Shown here: piece by piece, positions 47,757 to 58,190 of the stretch
How the letters are laid out: each line of letters opens with the position of its first letter
Numbering within the stretch: the first letter of the stretch is position 1
Assembly (NCBI GenBank): GCA_030490835.1
Contig: CM059972.1
Span: 17,027,764-17,091,763 of the forward strand
DNA: 64,000 nucleotides
Source of the DNA: Annona cherimola
Taxonomy: Eukaryota > Streptophyta > Magnoliopsida > Magnoliales > Annonaceae
Direction: 5' to 3'
Notes under the pieces: generated by a model
Seen by the model: only the letters and a program-made list of their open reading frames with translations
Told to the model about the DNA's origin: nothing
The model's database searches: none
Position numbers and translations under genes: made by a program

Positions 47757-48130
47757 ATCTAACAATATCATTGTTTCTAGTGTAAGCTAAAGCTCCTCCG
47801 CATCGGCACCCAAACCTGGATGTCCTGCAACTATGACAAGAACTTCGCTATGCCCGTGCTCTTGGCATAACGTGACAGAAGAAGAAGGGAAGGGAGCTCT
47901 ATTTCCGAGTTAGAGGAAATTGATTTGACAAATTTTTCATACGCTTTGTAGAAACACATATGCACATATGACTTTTATCACTTTAAATACTAGTTTTTTT
48001 TTAATATTATGATTAACTTTCTAAAATTCAATATGATGACATATCGTTGGTTTTGAAATAATGCAATTATTTTACGCATTGAATAATTTTTATTATATGT
48101 AATAAAGATAATTATTAGATCAAAAATGAT

Positions 48131-48391
48131 ATTAAAATTAATATAATATGTGCCACAATTCAGGCCGGTTCAAACCATCTGTTGAACCAATTTGAACCAA
48201 ACCGATTGGTCATCGTTTGGTTCTTCCTTTTTTTGAAACAAGTCATCGTTTGGTTCTGATTACAAGTAATTACTAGATCGAAAAATTATATTTAATTATA
48301 TATTTAAATTTGCAACAAATCATATTAAAATCAATATAATATGTGCTACGGTCTAATCCGGTTCAAACCAACGATTGAACCAATTTAAAAG
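48131..48391. repeat. 190-bp spaced tandem duplication
   Basis: 'ttaatataatatgtgc', 'ccggttcaaacca' and 'ttgaaccaattt' occur at 48140-48195 and again at 48331-48390. A micro-retroposon sits between them. Confidence 0.65.
48209..48257 (-). mobile_element. Poly(T) micro-retroposon
   Basis: The 16-bp target gtcatcgtttggttct is perfectly duplicated (48209-48224, 48242-48257) around only 17 bp (tcc, T7, gaaacaa). It is among the smallest inserts here and has the longest duplication of the group. Confidence 0.85.
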
Positions 48392-48745
48392 TTCTGATAC
48401 ATAGGTCCCAGTTGCAACTAATTCCTGTATATAAGGCCTAATTGCACGTATCCCTATGTAAACGAGCTATGATTATACACTCTCCTTTGTTTCCTAATTA
48501 GATAAGTAACAATTTCTATTTTTTATGTGAATCCAAGTATATCTAATACCACATTTTACTATCTTTATTCATGTATATATTTTTATAAAAATTTAAAAAA
48601 TAAAATTTCTACTTCTCGCACATGATAATTGGTAAATTTTTTATTTTAATTTTTTTAAAAAATATGTACAAAAGCTTAAAATTTTTTTTATGAATTTTCA
48701 AAAATAAAAAGTTTTCGTTGAAAATGTTAGAATTTTTTGTAGGAA

Positions 48746-49115
48746 TACGATATTATGCACTCGGGTGCGCTTAGCTTTAGTGTACCTTGGTGTAAATACT
48801 TATTTCTTATATTTTTTTTCAAATTTTTTTTTTAAAAATGTTAATCTAAGTATATTTAACATATGCATCAATTTTACCATTTTTGGAGATTTTTGAATTT
48901 TTTAAAATTAGCGGTATTTTAGTAATTTAAAATTACTAAAAATGTCACTCATTTGAAAAAATTCAATAAAATATCTAAAAATCTGCAAAAAGATAAAAAT
49001 TAATACACATGTTAAATACACTTATATTAACATTTATGTAAAAAAAATTTAAAAAAATTACAAAAAACAGGTTAAATACACCCGGGTGCACTGCAGCCCT
49101 TTATTATATCATCTA
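48746..49115. mobile_element. MITE, 'gtgcac' end type
   Basis: Left end 'tatgcactcgggtgcgctta' and right end 'acacccgggtgcactgcag' are inverted. The core has 'atcaattttaccatttttgg'. Borders approximate. Confidence 0.6.
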
Positions 49116-49130
49116 AAGTATATTATTAAA

Positions 49131-49470
49131 TGGTGTACTTAGCTTCGATGCACTCAAGTGGAAAAGTCTATTTTTTGAAATTTTTTATAAAACTATTAAT
49201 CTAAGTGCATATAATCTATAAATTAATTTTTACCTTTTTGTAGATTTGGAGATATTTTTATTTTTAAAAATAGGGTTGTTTTAGTTATTTGAAAATGAAT
49301 AAAATACCTAAATTTTTGAAAAATTAAAAAATATCTACGAATTTTCAAAAATAATAAAACTTAATACATATTAAATATACTTAAATTAAAAATTTTATAA
49401 AAAATATTAAAAATAAAATTTTGCACCCAGGTGTACCGAAGTTAAGTGCATTAAGGTATATAGAAATCCG
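49131..49470. mobile_element. MITE, 'gtgcac' end type, second adjacent copy
   Basis: 'ggtgtacttagcttcgatgc' on the left pairs with 'gtaccgaagttaagtgcatt' on the right. It lies directly next to the previous element. Confidence 0.6.
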
Positions 49471-49614
49471 AGCCCATTATCTAAATACACATATAGCCCA
49501 AAACAAAAATAAAAATATATAAAAAATGAAAAAAATATGATGTTGTAATCTAGTTGAACACATCATATGTCAATTTGCTTACCTGAAATGTCCCATGATT
49601 TGTGCGAGCTCAAT

Positions 49615-49659
49615 AGGACCTTTCTTTCCAATAAAAAAAAAAAAAAGGAGGGCCTTTCT
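49615..49659 (+). mobile_element. Poly(A) micro-retroposon
   Basis: The flanks aggacctttct and agggcctttct (10 of 11 identical) enclose a 23-bp insert, ttccaat followed by an A-run and gg. Plus orientation, unlike most of the group. Confidence 0.65.
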
Positions 49660-49699
49660 AAAAATTTTGCTGGCCCCACAGTATTCCAATAATGCTATA

Positions 49700-50440
49700 T
49701 CTCGATGTGCTACTTGAATTCCATAGATCCTGATGTTCATAATTAGTAGTATATAATAATCAATGAACAGTGACCGGATGGTGATCCATCTTATTCTTCG
49801 TAGGAAATTGTCACACCATTTGGATTCTACTGCTCGTCCTTTTGGAAATTAATGACTATTGATCGAATAGTGCTAGCTATGACAATACACAAAACTCACC
49901 GTCCTTTCTCTCGCTCAGAAAATTTGCTGTACACTTCCAACTGTGCATCTTAACCACTGAAGTTATATGAGCCTTATATCAAACTTTACATTGGCAACCA
50001 ATGGAAGTTGTTAATAAAAGTTGGATTTAACAACCAACTGGCATTTTTGCCTTTTGCAACCAAAATTTTTTTTTATACTGTAGGTGTTTTCATCCGTACC
50101 CATATGGGCACTTTAGTCATTTTCTTAAAAATTTTAATGGGCATCCATGAAAACCTAAATGGAAGAAATCTGCCTATTTTGGGCAAACTATATATGTAGG
50201 GACTTTTCCAATCTTTTGAAAAAAAGATATACAGACAATTTTGACTAAATTATGGGATGCAAATTAAAATCTTTATTCTTTACTTAAATAACTTTTTTGT
50301 AACGAGGGTATAACTCAATATGTTCTTATTCATCTTTTTTGTTATAATCTCAGAAAATTTTTTTAATAAAGAATAACGAAGGGGTGCAAGTTATTTACAT
50401 TTGTAAGGAGGCTGGATTTGCTTGGCAATGGGCCATGTTA
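49700..50440. other. Intergenic DNA without a gene
   Basis: Low-copy at 49690-49980. The plus frame 50008-50199 (63 codons) has no signal or domain that I recognise. Confidence 0.35.
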
Positions 50441-50444
50441 TTGA

Positions 50445-50720
50445 TAAATTTAATCTTTGGGTAAATTTTTACCAATTTTGGAGTATTTTAGATATTTATT
50501 TTTTATTTTTGAAAATCAGTGGCATTTTAGGTAATTTTAAATTACTAAAATGCTACTGATTTTCAAAAATAAAAAATAAATATCTAAAAATCTTCAAAAA
50601 TGGTAAAAATTAATACATACGTTAAATACGCTTGGGCTAACAATTTTTTAAAAAAATTTCAAAAAAAATAAAAAAATAGGTATATGAGCCCGGGAGCATG
50701 AAACCGAAGCCGTAGTAGAC
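50445..50720. mobile_element. Partial MITE, 'gtgcac' type core
   Basis: The core arms 'ttttgaaaatcagtggcatt' and 'aatgctactgattttcaaaa' are inverted. The outer ends are decayed (cccgggagcatgaaaccg). Confidence 0.5.
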
Positions 50721-50809
50721 ACCCCAGCGTGCGTGCATAAGGTCCGATGTTTGAATGACCCGCGCACTTGGTGATGCTTGCCTTTCAAAAAAAAAATTGA
50801 GAAATGATG

Positions 50810-51070
50810 ATGTACATTTACATGTGCTATAAGTTTTATTACATTTAACTCAAAATGGGTTCAACATCCACTTAAATATATTAATACTTTATATAATTAT
50901 TTTAAAAATAACTTTAAATTTTTTATTTGCATCAAATTATTTTATTACATTGATTTTATCCTATTTTCTGATAGGGCCCATTTACGTATCTAATTTGAAT
51001 GAAAATTGATATGCTAATAAAATAAACAATTCTAAATACAGCGATTAGAGTAGAATATCATTTTTTGATC
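50810..51070. mobile_element. Long-stem MITE, partial, inverted
   Basis: 'attattttattacattgatt' and 'tctaatttgaatgaaa' correspond in inverse order to motifs of 53260-53770. Confidence 0.4.
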
Positions 51071-51311
51071 ATTTGAGCCAATTGTACTATAAGTTATGGT
51101 AGAAATTTTTTATTGGTAAGTTATGGTAGAGTTAATTGCACTAAATTATATTCTTTTAAAAGTTTTTTGGTAGTGCATAGTCAACTAGATGCTTAAAAAA
51201 TCAATAATTGGGTAAAACCATATAATCATCAAGATGAGGCTCGAGTAGAATGAACTTCTGACAAGCCAAAATTTATCACTACATTCTAATTAAAAAAAAT
51301 TATCACTATAT

Positions 51312-51602
51312 GGGTGCGTTTGTTTACGGTAAAAAAGTGTCAATTAAAACTTTTCAATCTAAAACTTTTCAATCTCCATAATTATTCTATTTTTTAATTA
51401 TTTTTTCACATTTTTCTATGCAAACTACACTACTTTTCAATCATTTCTACACAACTACCCATACAACTAACCTATCTATTTTAACTTTATTCTCTTTACT
51501 ACTCATCATTACTCCTATTATATCACATTACTTTCTATTGATTTGACAACTTTTACTCCAAAAACTTTTCATCAAAAGTTTTACCTCCAACCAAACACAC
51601 CC
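51312..51602. mobile_element. Small MITE, 'gggtgcgtttg' ends
   Basis: Ends gggtgcgtttg and caaacacaccc are inverted, flanked by the direct repeat tatat on both sides (51307-51311, 51603-51607). The interior has 'aaaacttttcaatct' and 'ttttcatcaaaagttttac'. Confidence 0.75.
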
Positions 51603-52790
51603 TATATCTATTAATTTACAATGTAATTCCACTGCAGCTAAATTAATATAAGTAAATATAAAAAAATTTACTGATAACTTTTCAAAGTTGTCACTAAAAA
51701 TACAACTTTTATTGATAGGTCCTGTTGATAAAAAATTACTTTTTATAGCATACATTACATTAGTGTAGCTAAAACTTAATTTTTGGTGACATAATTGTTT
51801 ATGTCAAATTACTAAGCTTTGTAAAAGTATGTTGCAAAATATTGATTTTCTTGTAATGTTTGAGCATAATAGCCTTTACAAAGTTGTTTCATTAGTATTA
51901 ATATACTGAAATTTCACTATACTAGAAAACATTTTTTGCAACAAACAAAAAATTGCGGCATGTAATATTTCATGTTTCAAACTGTTGTTGCATATAGTTT
52001 TTATATACAATGAATAAGCATTTGCGACTTGTAATAATATGTAGCTACTCTATAAATCATTTTTTGCATTTAGATACATGTCACTAACTATATATAGTCA
52101 TGTGGTAATAGAATATTTGTTGGTTATAACTATACACAATAATTTTTTTTATTATAGAAAACAATTTTTTGTGTCAAAGAGACTTTTTTTTTATAAAAGT
52201 CACAGACACATATATCCATTTTTCTTTCTAGTGTTTGTATTTTTATAATTAAAGAGGTTAAGTGCATAAATACTACTATTTTCTACTCTCAAGTTGTGGG
52301 TTGAAGCTAAGTTTAAACCAGCACCAAGAAATTCGAATTTTGGCAACTATAATCTTTGTTAGAAAGTCAATTTCTGGTTGATCAAGATTCATTGGAAGGA
52401 ATTAGTTATTAAAGCTTAAATATATATCCAATAATTACTTGTTTCTGATTAACCATTAGATGCAAATAATTGGTTGCTTAATTTTATTATAGTTAAGTGC
52501 AAAAAATGACTTTGATAAAATGACGTAGTGAAGCATGCCACTAAATAGGTTATGCTAGGATGTCATTTTTGCATAAAGATGATTTGAAACCGGTGGAAGT
52601 TGTGGGATGGGGTGAGAGTAGAAAATAGAATATTTTGAAAATCTTGTGATTAATATGAAATGATAAAGGTAAAGTTGGAATAAACAAGTTTGTTGGAGGG
52701 TAGTTGATAGGAAAAATTATTAAAATACAGTGATCAGGATTTGTAAGAACTTTTCTTCGTACTGTGAGGATTTGGAATGTACCTTATTGT
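51603..52790. other. AT-rich DNA without a gene
   Basis: Scattered CACTA-like subterminal motifs ('ttgcaacaaac', 'ttcttgtaatg') but no complete element and no gene. Confidence 0.4.
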
Positions 52791-52794
52791 AATA

Positions 52795-53115
52795 TCTGCA
52801 CGTCAAAAAATTCATTTGAAAAACTTTTTTTGGTTTTTCCTCATACATTTGTTTATCTAAGTGTATTTAATATATAAACTAATTTTTTTTACCATTTTTA
52901 GATATGTGTATATATTTTTAAAATAGCTAAAATATCCCTATATTTAAAAATCTAAAATATGTATACATTTTCAAAAATAATAAAACTTAATTTATATATT
53001 AAATACATTTTATAATAGCAAGTTTATAGAAAAAAGTAAAAAAAAATATTTTTAAAATGAATTTTTTGAGGTAGATTAAGTTATTTCTTAGACTGAACTA
53101 ATAAGATTATTTTCT
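52795..53115. mobile_element. Core-stem MITE, 'ctaataagat' end type, degenerate
   Basis: The right end 'ctgaactaataagatta' resembles the ctgttagc group and the core is shared, but the left terminus is lost. Confidence 0.45.
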
Positions 53116-53259
53116 ACTTATAATAGAATATTGGTCAACCACTTAAAAACTAAATGTAACTGAGAGGAGTACATCACACCTTAACTGTTTCCGATGGTGG
53201 CCCTCGACTCTAAAAGTAGTTGGGCCTCCTTAACATTGTGTGAGTATGTGTATATATAT

Positions 53260-53770
53260 GGGGTTCCATTTCTATATAACCAAATTACATAAAAATGATT
53301 TTATACAACCCTTTTATTTTTAAGATGTTAACGATTGATGTAAAATTCAATTTATTTATTGTATTTAACATTATTTATTTAACTAAGAGATCAAATTTTA
53401 TCTAAATCAAACATGTGCATGGGTCACATTTGCTCAAAAATAGATATATTCATGCATAAAATAGAAAAATACTTAGATATCTTTACATATGTATTTGAAT
53501 ATAATAATATTTTATAGAATCATTTATCTACATAGTAGCGATATTTTAAAAACTATTTAAAGTGTTTTTCGTATTAGATCATTTTATTACATTGATTTTA
53601 TACATTTATATATGAGATCTATATATAATAATATTAAATAAATGAAAGTGTTTAATGATAATATAAATTATGCTAAATATAATAGACAGAGAAAATTCTT
53701 CAATTAATTATCAAGATATTAAAAACGAAAAGGCTTATATCGAAAAAGAGTTTCATAAAAGCTAAGCCAA
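53260..53770. mobile_element. Long-stem MITE
   Basis: 'ttcaatttatttattgtatt' on the left and 'taaatataatagacagaga' on the right are inverted. Interior motifs as in 44225-44735. It lies directly next to the conserved block that follows. Confidence 0.6.
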
Positions 53771-53839
53771 TATATATATGGGCATTTGAGCTATTTATCT
53801 AATGACGAGCTGCTTATCAATATATGCGCGTTTTGACTG

Positions 53840-54680
53840 ATGAGAAGATATCAAAATGGCGTGATGAATACAATATATATCGTTGGCTGGTGATCAGTAG
53901 GAGAAGAGGTTGATCAGGAAGATGGTTGGACGACACCCATCTACAATATACATGAGCCGTTTGGAAGGGTCAGATCTGACCCGACAGCCTTTATTTTCTT
54001 CGGAAGTACGCAGACATAGACAAAAGAAAACCAAAGTGGCCGTGGGTTGGGCACATATGGATGTGAAATAAGGTGTGCGGTTTTCGCTTATTGTGTAAAT
54101 CGTCGTGGATAAGGCAGGCTGGCAGGCAGGCCTTTTTTCGCGTAGCAGAAGTTATCTAAACTTCCCAACTGAAGAACTGCCAGAAACCCTACATTGGAAC
54201 CGTTGAAAGCGAACTATGTTTGTTTCTTAAGCTCATTCCATCAGTAGACCTACCGTACCTAACCCTTTTGTACCTCTCTCATATTTTCTGTTCTATTCCG
54301 TCTCTCTTTATTCTTTTCTATTCTAGTCCATCTTCCTTCATTGTTTAACAAATACCCAACAACTAATGCCACGTGAGATACTAAGTCAAGTCGCATGCAT
54401 ATGTGTTATCTTGTCTATTCGGCTGTAGAAACTAAAGAAACAGAAATAACGATTAGGTGTCTTTTTTTGAAGTAACGAACAGAAGTCTTTTTTTTTTTTT
54501 TTTTTTTGAAATATAACGAATAGGTGCCTTGAGTGTACCTCAATTTGGAATCTTTGGTATCATGTACATATCAAAACATGTAAATATGCTAGAAGGGACA
54601 GGGATACATGCGTTGGAATGAATCCTATAGTGCCCTTTGATGGAATTCAACACCTTTATAAGGCCTCTTGATATTTGACA
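53840..54680. promoter_or_regulatory. Conserved distal block, copy 2
   Basis: Counterpart of 20880-21720, about 19 kb upstream of MYB copy 2. The best preserved part is 54150-54270. Two micro-retroposons at 54447-54528 interrupt it. No conserved frame. Confidence 0.5.
54447..54528 (-). mobile_element. Two successive poly(T) micro-retroposons at one target
   Basis: The target sequence occurs three times with small differences: taacgattaggtgtc (54447-54461), taacgaacagaagtc (54473-54487) and taacgaataggtgcc (54514-54528). The inserts are T7-gaag and a T-run of about 20 with gaaata. The paralogous copy 1 site (about 21475-21500) has neither insert. Confidence 0.75.
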
Positions 54681-54724
54681 AAAGCACGTGTATCAATAAT
54701 CCAATATTGATGGGATATATGCCG

Positions 54725-54935
54725 ACTGGGCCGTATCTAGTTCGTGGTGGATGAGCCCGTTTTCAAACCTCATGTTATGGTGGGAGCTTGGTCTTCTTTT
54801 GAGGTTAAATGGGAGCTTATTGCCGTTCATATATATTTGGAAGCATGTAGTCTTTCTTGAAAAAATTATACAAATTATCTTAAAGCCTGATTCTAATATG
54901 AGTTGAGTGTGATGTAAATATACACCAACCGAACA
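54725..54935 (+). mobile_element. SINE, plus orientation, degenerate
   Basis: 'gtagtctttcttgaaaaa', 'atcttaaagcctgattctaa' and 'gagttgagtgtgatgtaaat' match the family tail, closest to the copy at 39306. No clear target duplication. Confidence 0.55.
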
Positions 54936-56030
54936 AATGTTAACAAGATATATTAGAAATCAAAAAATATATATTGATAGGATATATTAAGATATAGCCA
55001 ATTGGCTTCCAATGAACCACACACTTATGATAAAATCAAAATTAACTAAACATATAGTTTAAAGTAATTTGTTTTATTATGATACTAAAAATCATTTTGG
55101 TCCAAGTTTTAAATGGGTCATACCTACTTAAAAATAAAAAATTTATGATGTAAATTATTAAAAGCATTTAGGTCTATGGGCTCCGCCCAACACCTCTCTC
55201 CCTCCTCAATTTTTAAATTTTTTATGCTTCATGGAAAATGTAATCCATTCATCGTATCTAAGAACATTTGTTTACTTAAGAGACTAAGTTTCATTCAAAT
55301 CAAGTATGTGTGTTGGTCACATTCGTTAAAAAATATATATTCATATATAAATTATGAAAAATATTTAAATCTATTTACACATACATTAAAATATAACGAT
55401 ACTTTGTAGAATCATTTATCCACATAGAAATGATATCTTAAATTATTTAGATATTGAAAATACAACTTTAAAATTGATATTTAAAATTAAACTATTTTAT
55501 TACGTTGATTTTTAATTTGACCAATGCACAGTAATAGTAGACAAATAAAAGGATTTCTAAGATACTATAAATTATGTTAAATATAATAAATAAAGTAGAT
55601 TTTCTATCAACTATCAAGATATTAAAAATAGAGAAAATTATATAGAAAAAGAATTTCATAGAAGCGAGATCGTAGATCTATTATGCACATTTAATAATGA
55701 AATCAAAAGAAACTAAATATATAGTTTAAAGTAATTTTTTATTATAATATCAAAAATTATTTTGGTCTAAGTTTTAGGTAAGTCATACCTACTTAAAAAT
55801 ATAAATTTTCATGTGTAAATTACTAAAAAGCATTTAGATCTATTACGTATGTCTTGGAATATTATAAAATTTTATAAAATCACTAATGCAAGTAAGCTTG
55901 ATGCTTTAGACGATTTGAGTGTTAAATTACTATCTTTAAAATCACTACAACAGATTTCGCTTACTCTATCTAATTTTTTAGATAATATCATATATATATA
56001 TATATATTGGTTGCATTATGTATATTTTTA
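54936..56030. mobile_element. Long-stem MITE copy and duplicated flank
   Basis: 55160-55690 is a copy of the long-stem family (gtaatccattcatcgtatct on the left). The flanking pieces 55020-55160 and 55690-55850 are repeats of each other ('aaactaaacatatagttta', 'tttaggtctat'), so one is a duplicate. No gene. Confidence 0.5.
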
Positions 56031-56439
56031 CTAAAATTAATTAGTTGCTTTTGAGGATAGCATTTGGTTAAACGTATCTATTTTTCAATCAAATGCAACC
56101 GAAAGTATATTTAAAGTAACAATTAAAACTTGCCTGCACTAGAAATAAAACTTTTGGTTGCAATTAAAGTAGAATTTGACTGCAATTGATCGAATGTAGT
56201 CAAATTATACTTAAAGTTTTGGTTGCAAAAAGTTGGCCATTTATACTACATTTTCTTGTAATGAATTGATATAAAGTAAATAATTTTAGATATTGATTTA
56301 TACTTTTTTACAAGAGCCTTTTCACATATTTAATTTTACTTTTATCATTAGATGAGCTGTATTTGCAGTTAGCGACTCTCTAATTATGGTACAAATTAAT
56401 TTACGGTAACCTAATATATCTCTATCATTAATAGAGAGA

Positions 56440-56830
56440 TGGAGGATAATGATCTTGTACACATATTTCTTTCCATTTTTATATGGACTAAAATTAATTT
56501 AGGTTACACACCAAATTTTACTATTTTTAGATTTTTTTTTGAAATTTCTAAAAGTAAAAAAATCACCTATCTCACACTCCCCACACACGGAAATAATAAA
56601 TTATTTTTTAATTCTGTAAAAGTAAATACATTTTTACTAAATTTAAAAGACAAGCTACCATTTTTTCATGTGTGGGAGAGTCTGCCATAGGTGAAATTTT
56701 TATTTTTGAAATTTCATAAAAATATATATACAATAATTCAAAACGGTAAAATTTAACATACAAACTAAATACATGCAGGCCTACATAAAAAATGAAAAAT
56801 AAAAATATATATGATATGCGCGTGTCCATT
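56440..56830. mobile_element. Core-stem MITE, diverged
   Basis: Inner arms 'caccaaattttactattttt' and 'aaaacggtaaaatttaacat' are inverted. A central arm pair 'cactccccacacac' and 'gtgtgggagagtct' is specific to this copy. Overlapping frames are by-products. Confidence 0.45.
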
Positions 56831-56949
56831 ACATACACTAAGTCGTTAGATATATGATCACATCTTAAGAGGTGGTGTGTATGCATCACGTGCAATATAA
56901 GTACTGTCGGAGTGGACATCCAACTCATATATGTCGAATTCATGAAATA

Positions 56950-57475
56950 TATACGGTGACATTTCTACAAAACCTTCTTCATTTCTAGCATCAAATCATT
57001 TACGCAAAATTCACTTCATCTGGTATAGTTAGCATAATTTATATTATCATTAAAATCCTTTCATTTGTCTAGTATTACTGTATATAGGTCTCATCTACAA
57101 ATGTGTAAAATTAATATAACAAAATGCATGATTTAATTCTAAACATCAATTTTTAAGTAGTGTTTTTAACATCTAAGTCATCTAAAGTATCATTATGACG
57201 TGAAAAAATGATTTTACAAAGTATTACTATATTCTAACATATATATAAATAAATCTAAGCATTTTCTCTAATTTACACATGAATATCCTTTTTTGAGTAA
57301 ACGTAGCCAATATACATATTGAATTTGGATGAAATTTAGTCTCCTACATAAATAAATGATCTTAAATATAATAAATGAATTACATTTTGCATCAATCATC
57401 AATATCTCAAAAATGGAGGGGTTCCATGAAATCACTTTTATGAAAGAAGCATTCTTGATAGATAAATATGTATAA
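56950..57475. mobile_element. Long-stem MITE
   Basis: 'acttcatctggtatagtt' on the left and 'aaatataataaatgaatta' on the right. Outer arms 'accttcttcatttctag' and 'tcaaaaatggaggggtt'. Confidence 0.6.
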
Positions 57476-57477
57476 TT

Positions 57478-58190
57478 CAGGGGTGAGAATAAGAGTGAGT
57501 CGTATTGGGTTAAGGTTTGTCTAACCTTGACCCTACTTTATAAAAATTGAGTTTTATCTTATTTTTATATTAGGTCCAGACAATGTCAGTTTGACCCTCG
57601 CTTCGTTTAATAAGTTTCAGGACAAACTTTGAATTGGTATTAGACCAGTTTTAGAACTGCAGATCGGGTAAAAAATACAAGTCAAATAAAAATAATTTAA
57701 AAAATTTATATACCTATCAAATATCAAGATACATCTATACTAAATTTAAATATTATATGCTTCAACATTTCACTAACTATTAATAAACACATTATTAAAA
57801 AATATGAGAAAATATAGTATAAATTTATTAAAATAGGTTAATATACAATTATACGTAAGAGTTATATATGTGCAAATTCTTCTTATTAATTCTTATATTG
57901 TTTTCTAGATAAATTGATTCTTCTACTGATGATGTAGGTAATTATAAAAAATGTAAGAATTTTGAAAGAAAATAATAATAACATTTAAATATTAATTTTT
58001 GATTTTTAATAAATTTATATATGCGAGACGGGTCGGGACATAATTGACCCACATCGACTCTATTTTTGAATTTGGGTTAAAATTTCTAAACTATTCCTGT
58101 AACGAATAAAAAATAATAGTTTTACCCGTTCAAAAATAGGACTGGTCAAGTCCAAGTTCACAGGTTGACCCACCTCAATTCCCACCCCTA
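57478..58190. mobile_element. hAT-like element
   Basis: Starts CAGGGGTGAGAAT and ends ATTCCCACCCCTA, near-perfect inverted termini of hAT type. The subterminal parts contain 'gggttaagg' and 'ttgacccacct' motifs. I see no convincing 8-bp target duplication and no transposase. Confidence 0.65.

Larger units (their letters stand above)
23730..54700. repeat. Large tandem duplication, copy 2
   Basis: Colinear with 8990-21700, but about 31 kb long because of many insertions. Anchors: 23738-24330, 25250-25400, 29310-29430, 32440-32760, 33002-35025 (MYB), 35026-35560, 39930-40170 and 53840-54665. The largest expansion is between 40.2 and 53.8 kb, where copy 1 has only about 2.6 kb. Confidence 0.8.

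Noticed and set aside
56608..56943. 111-codon minus frame
   Set aside because: AT-rich frame across a MITE; composition and lack of motifs fit chance.
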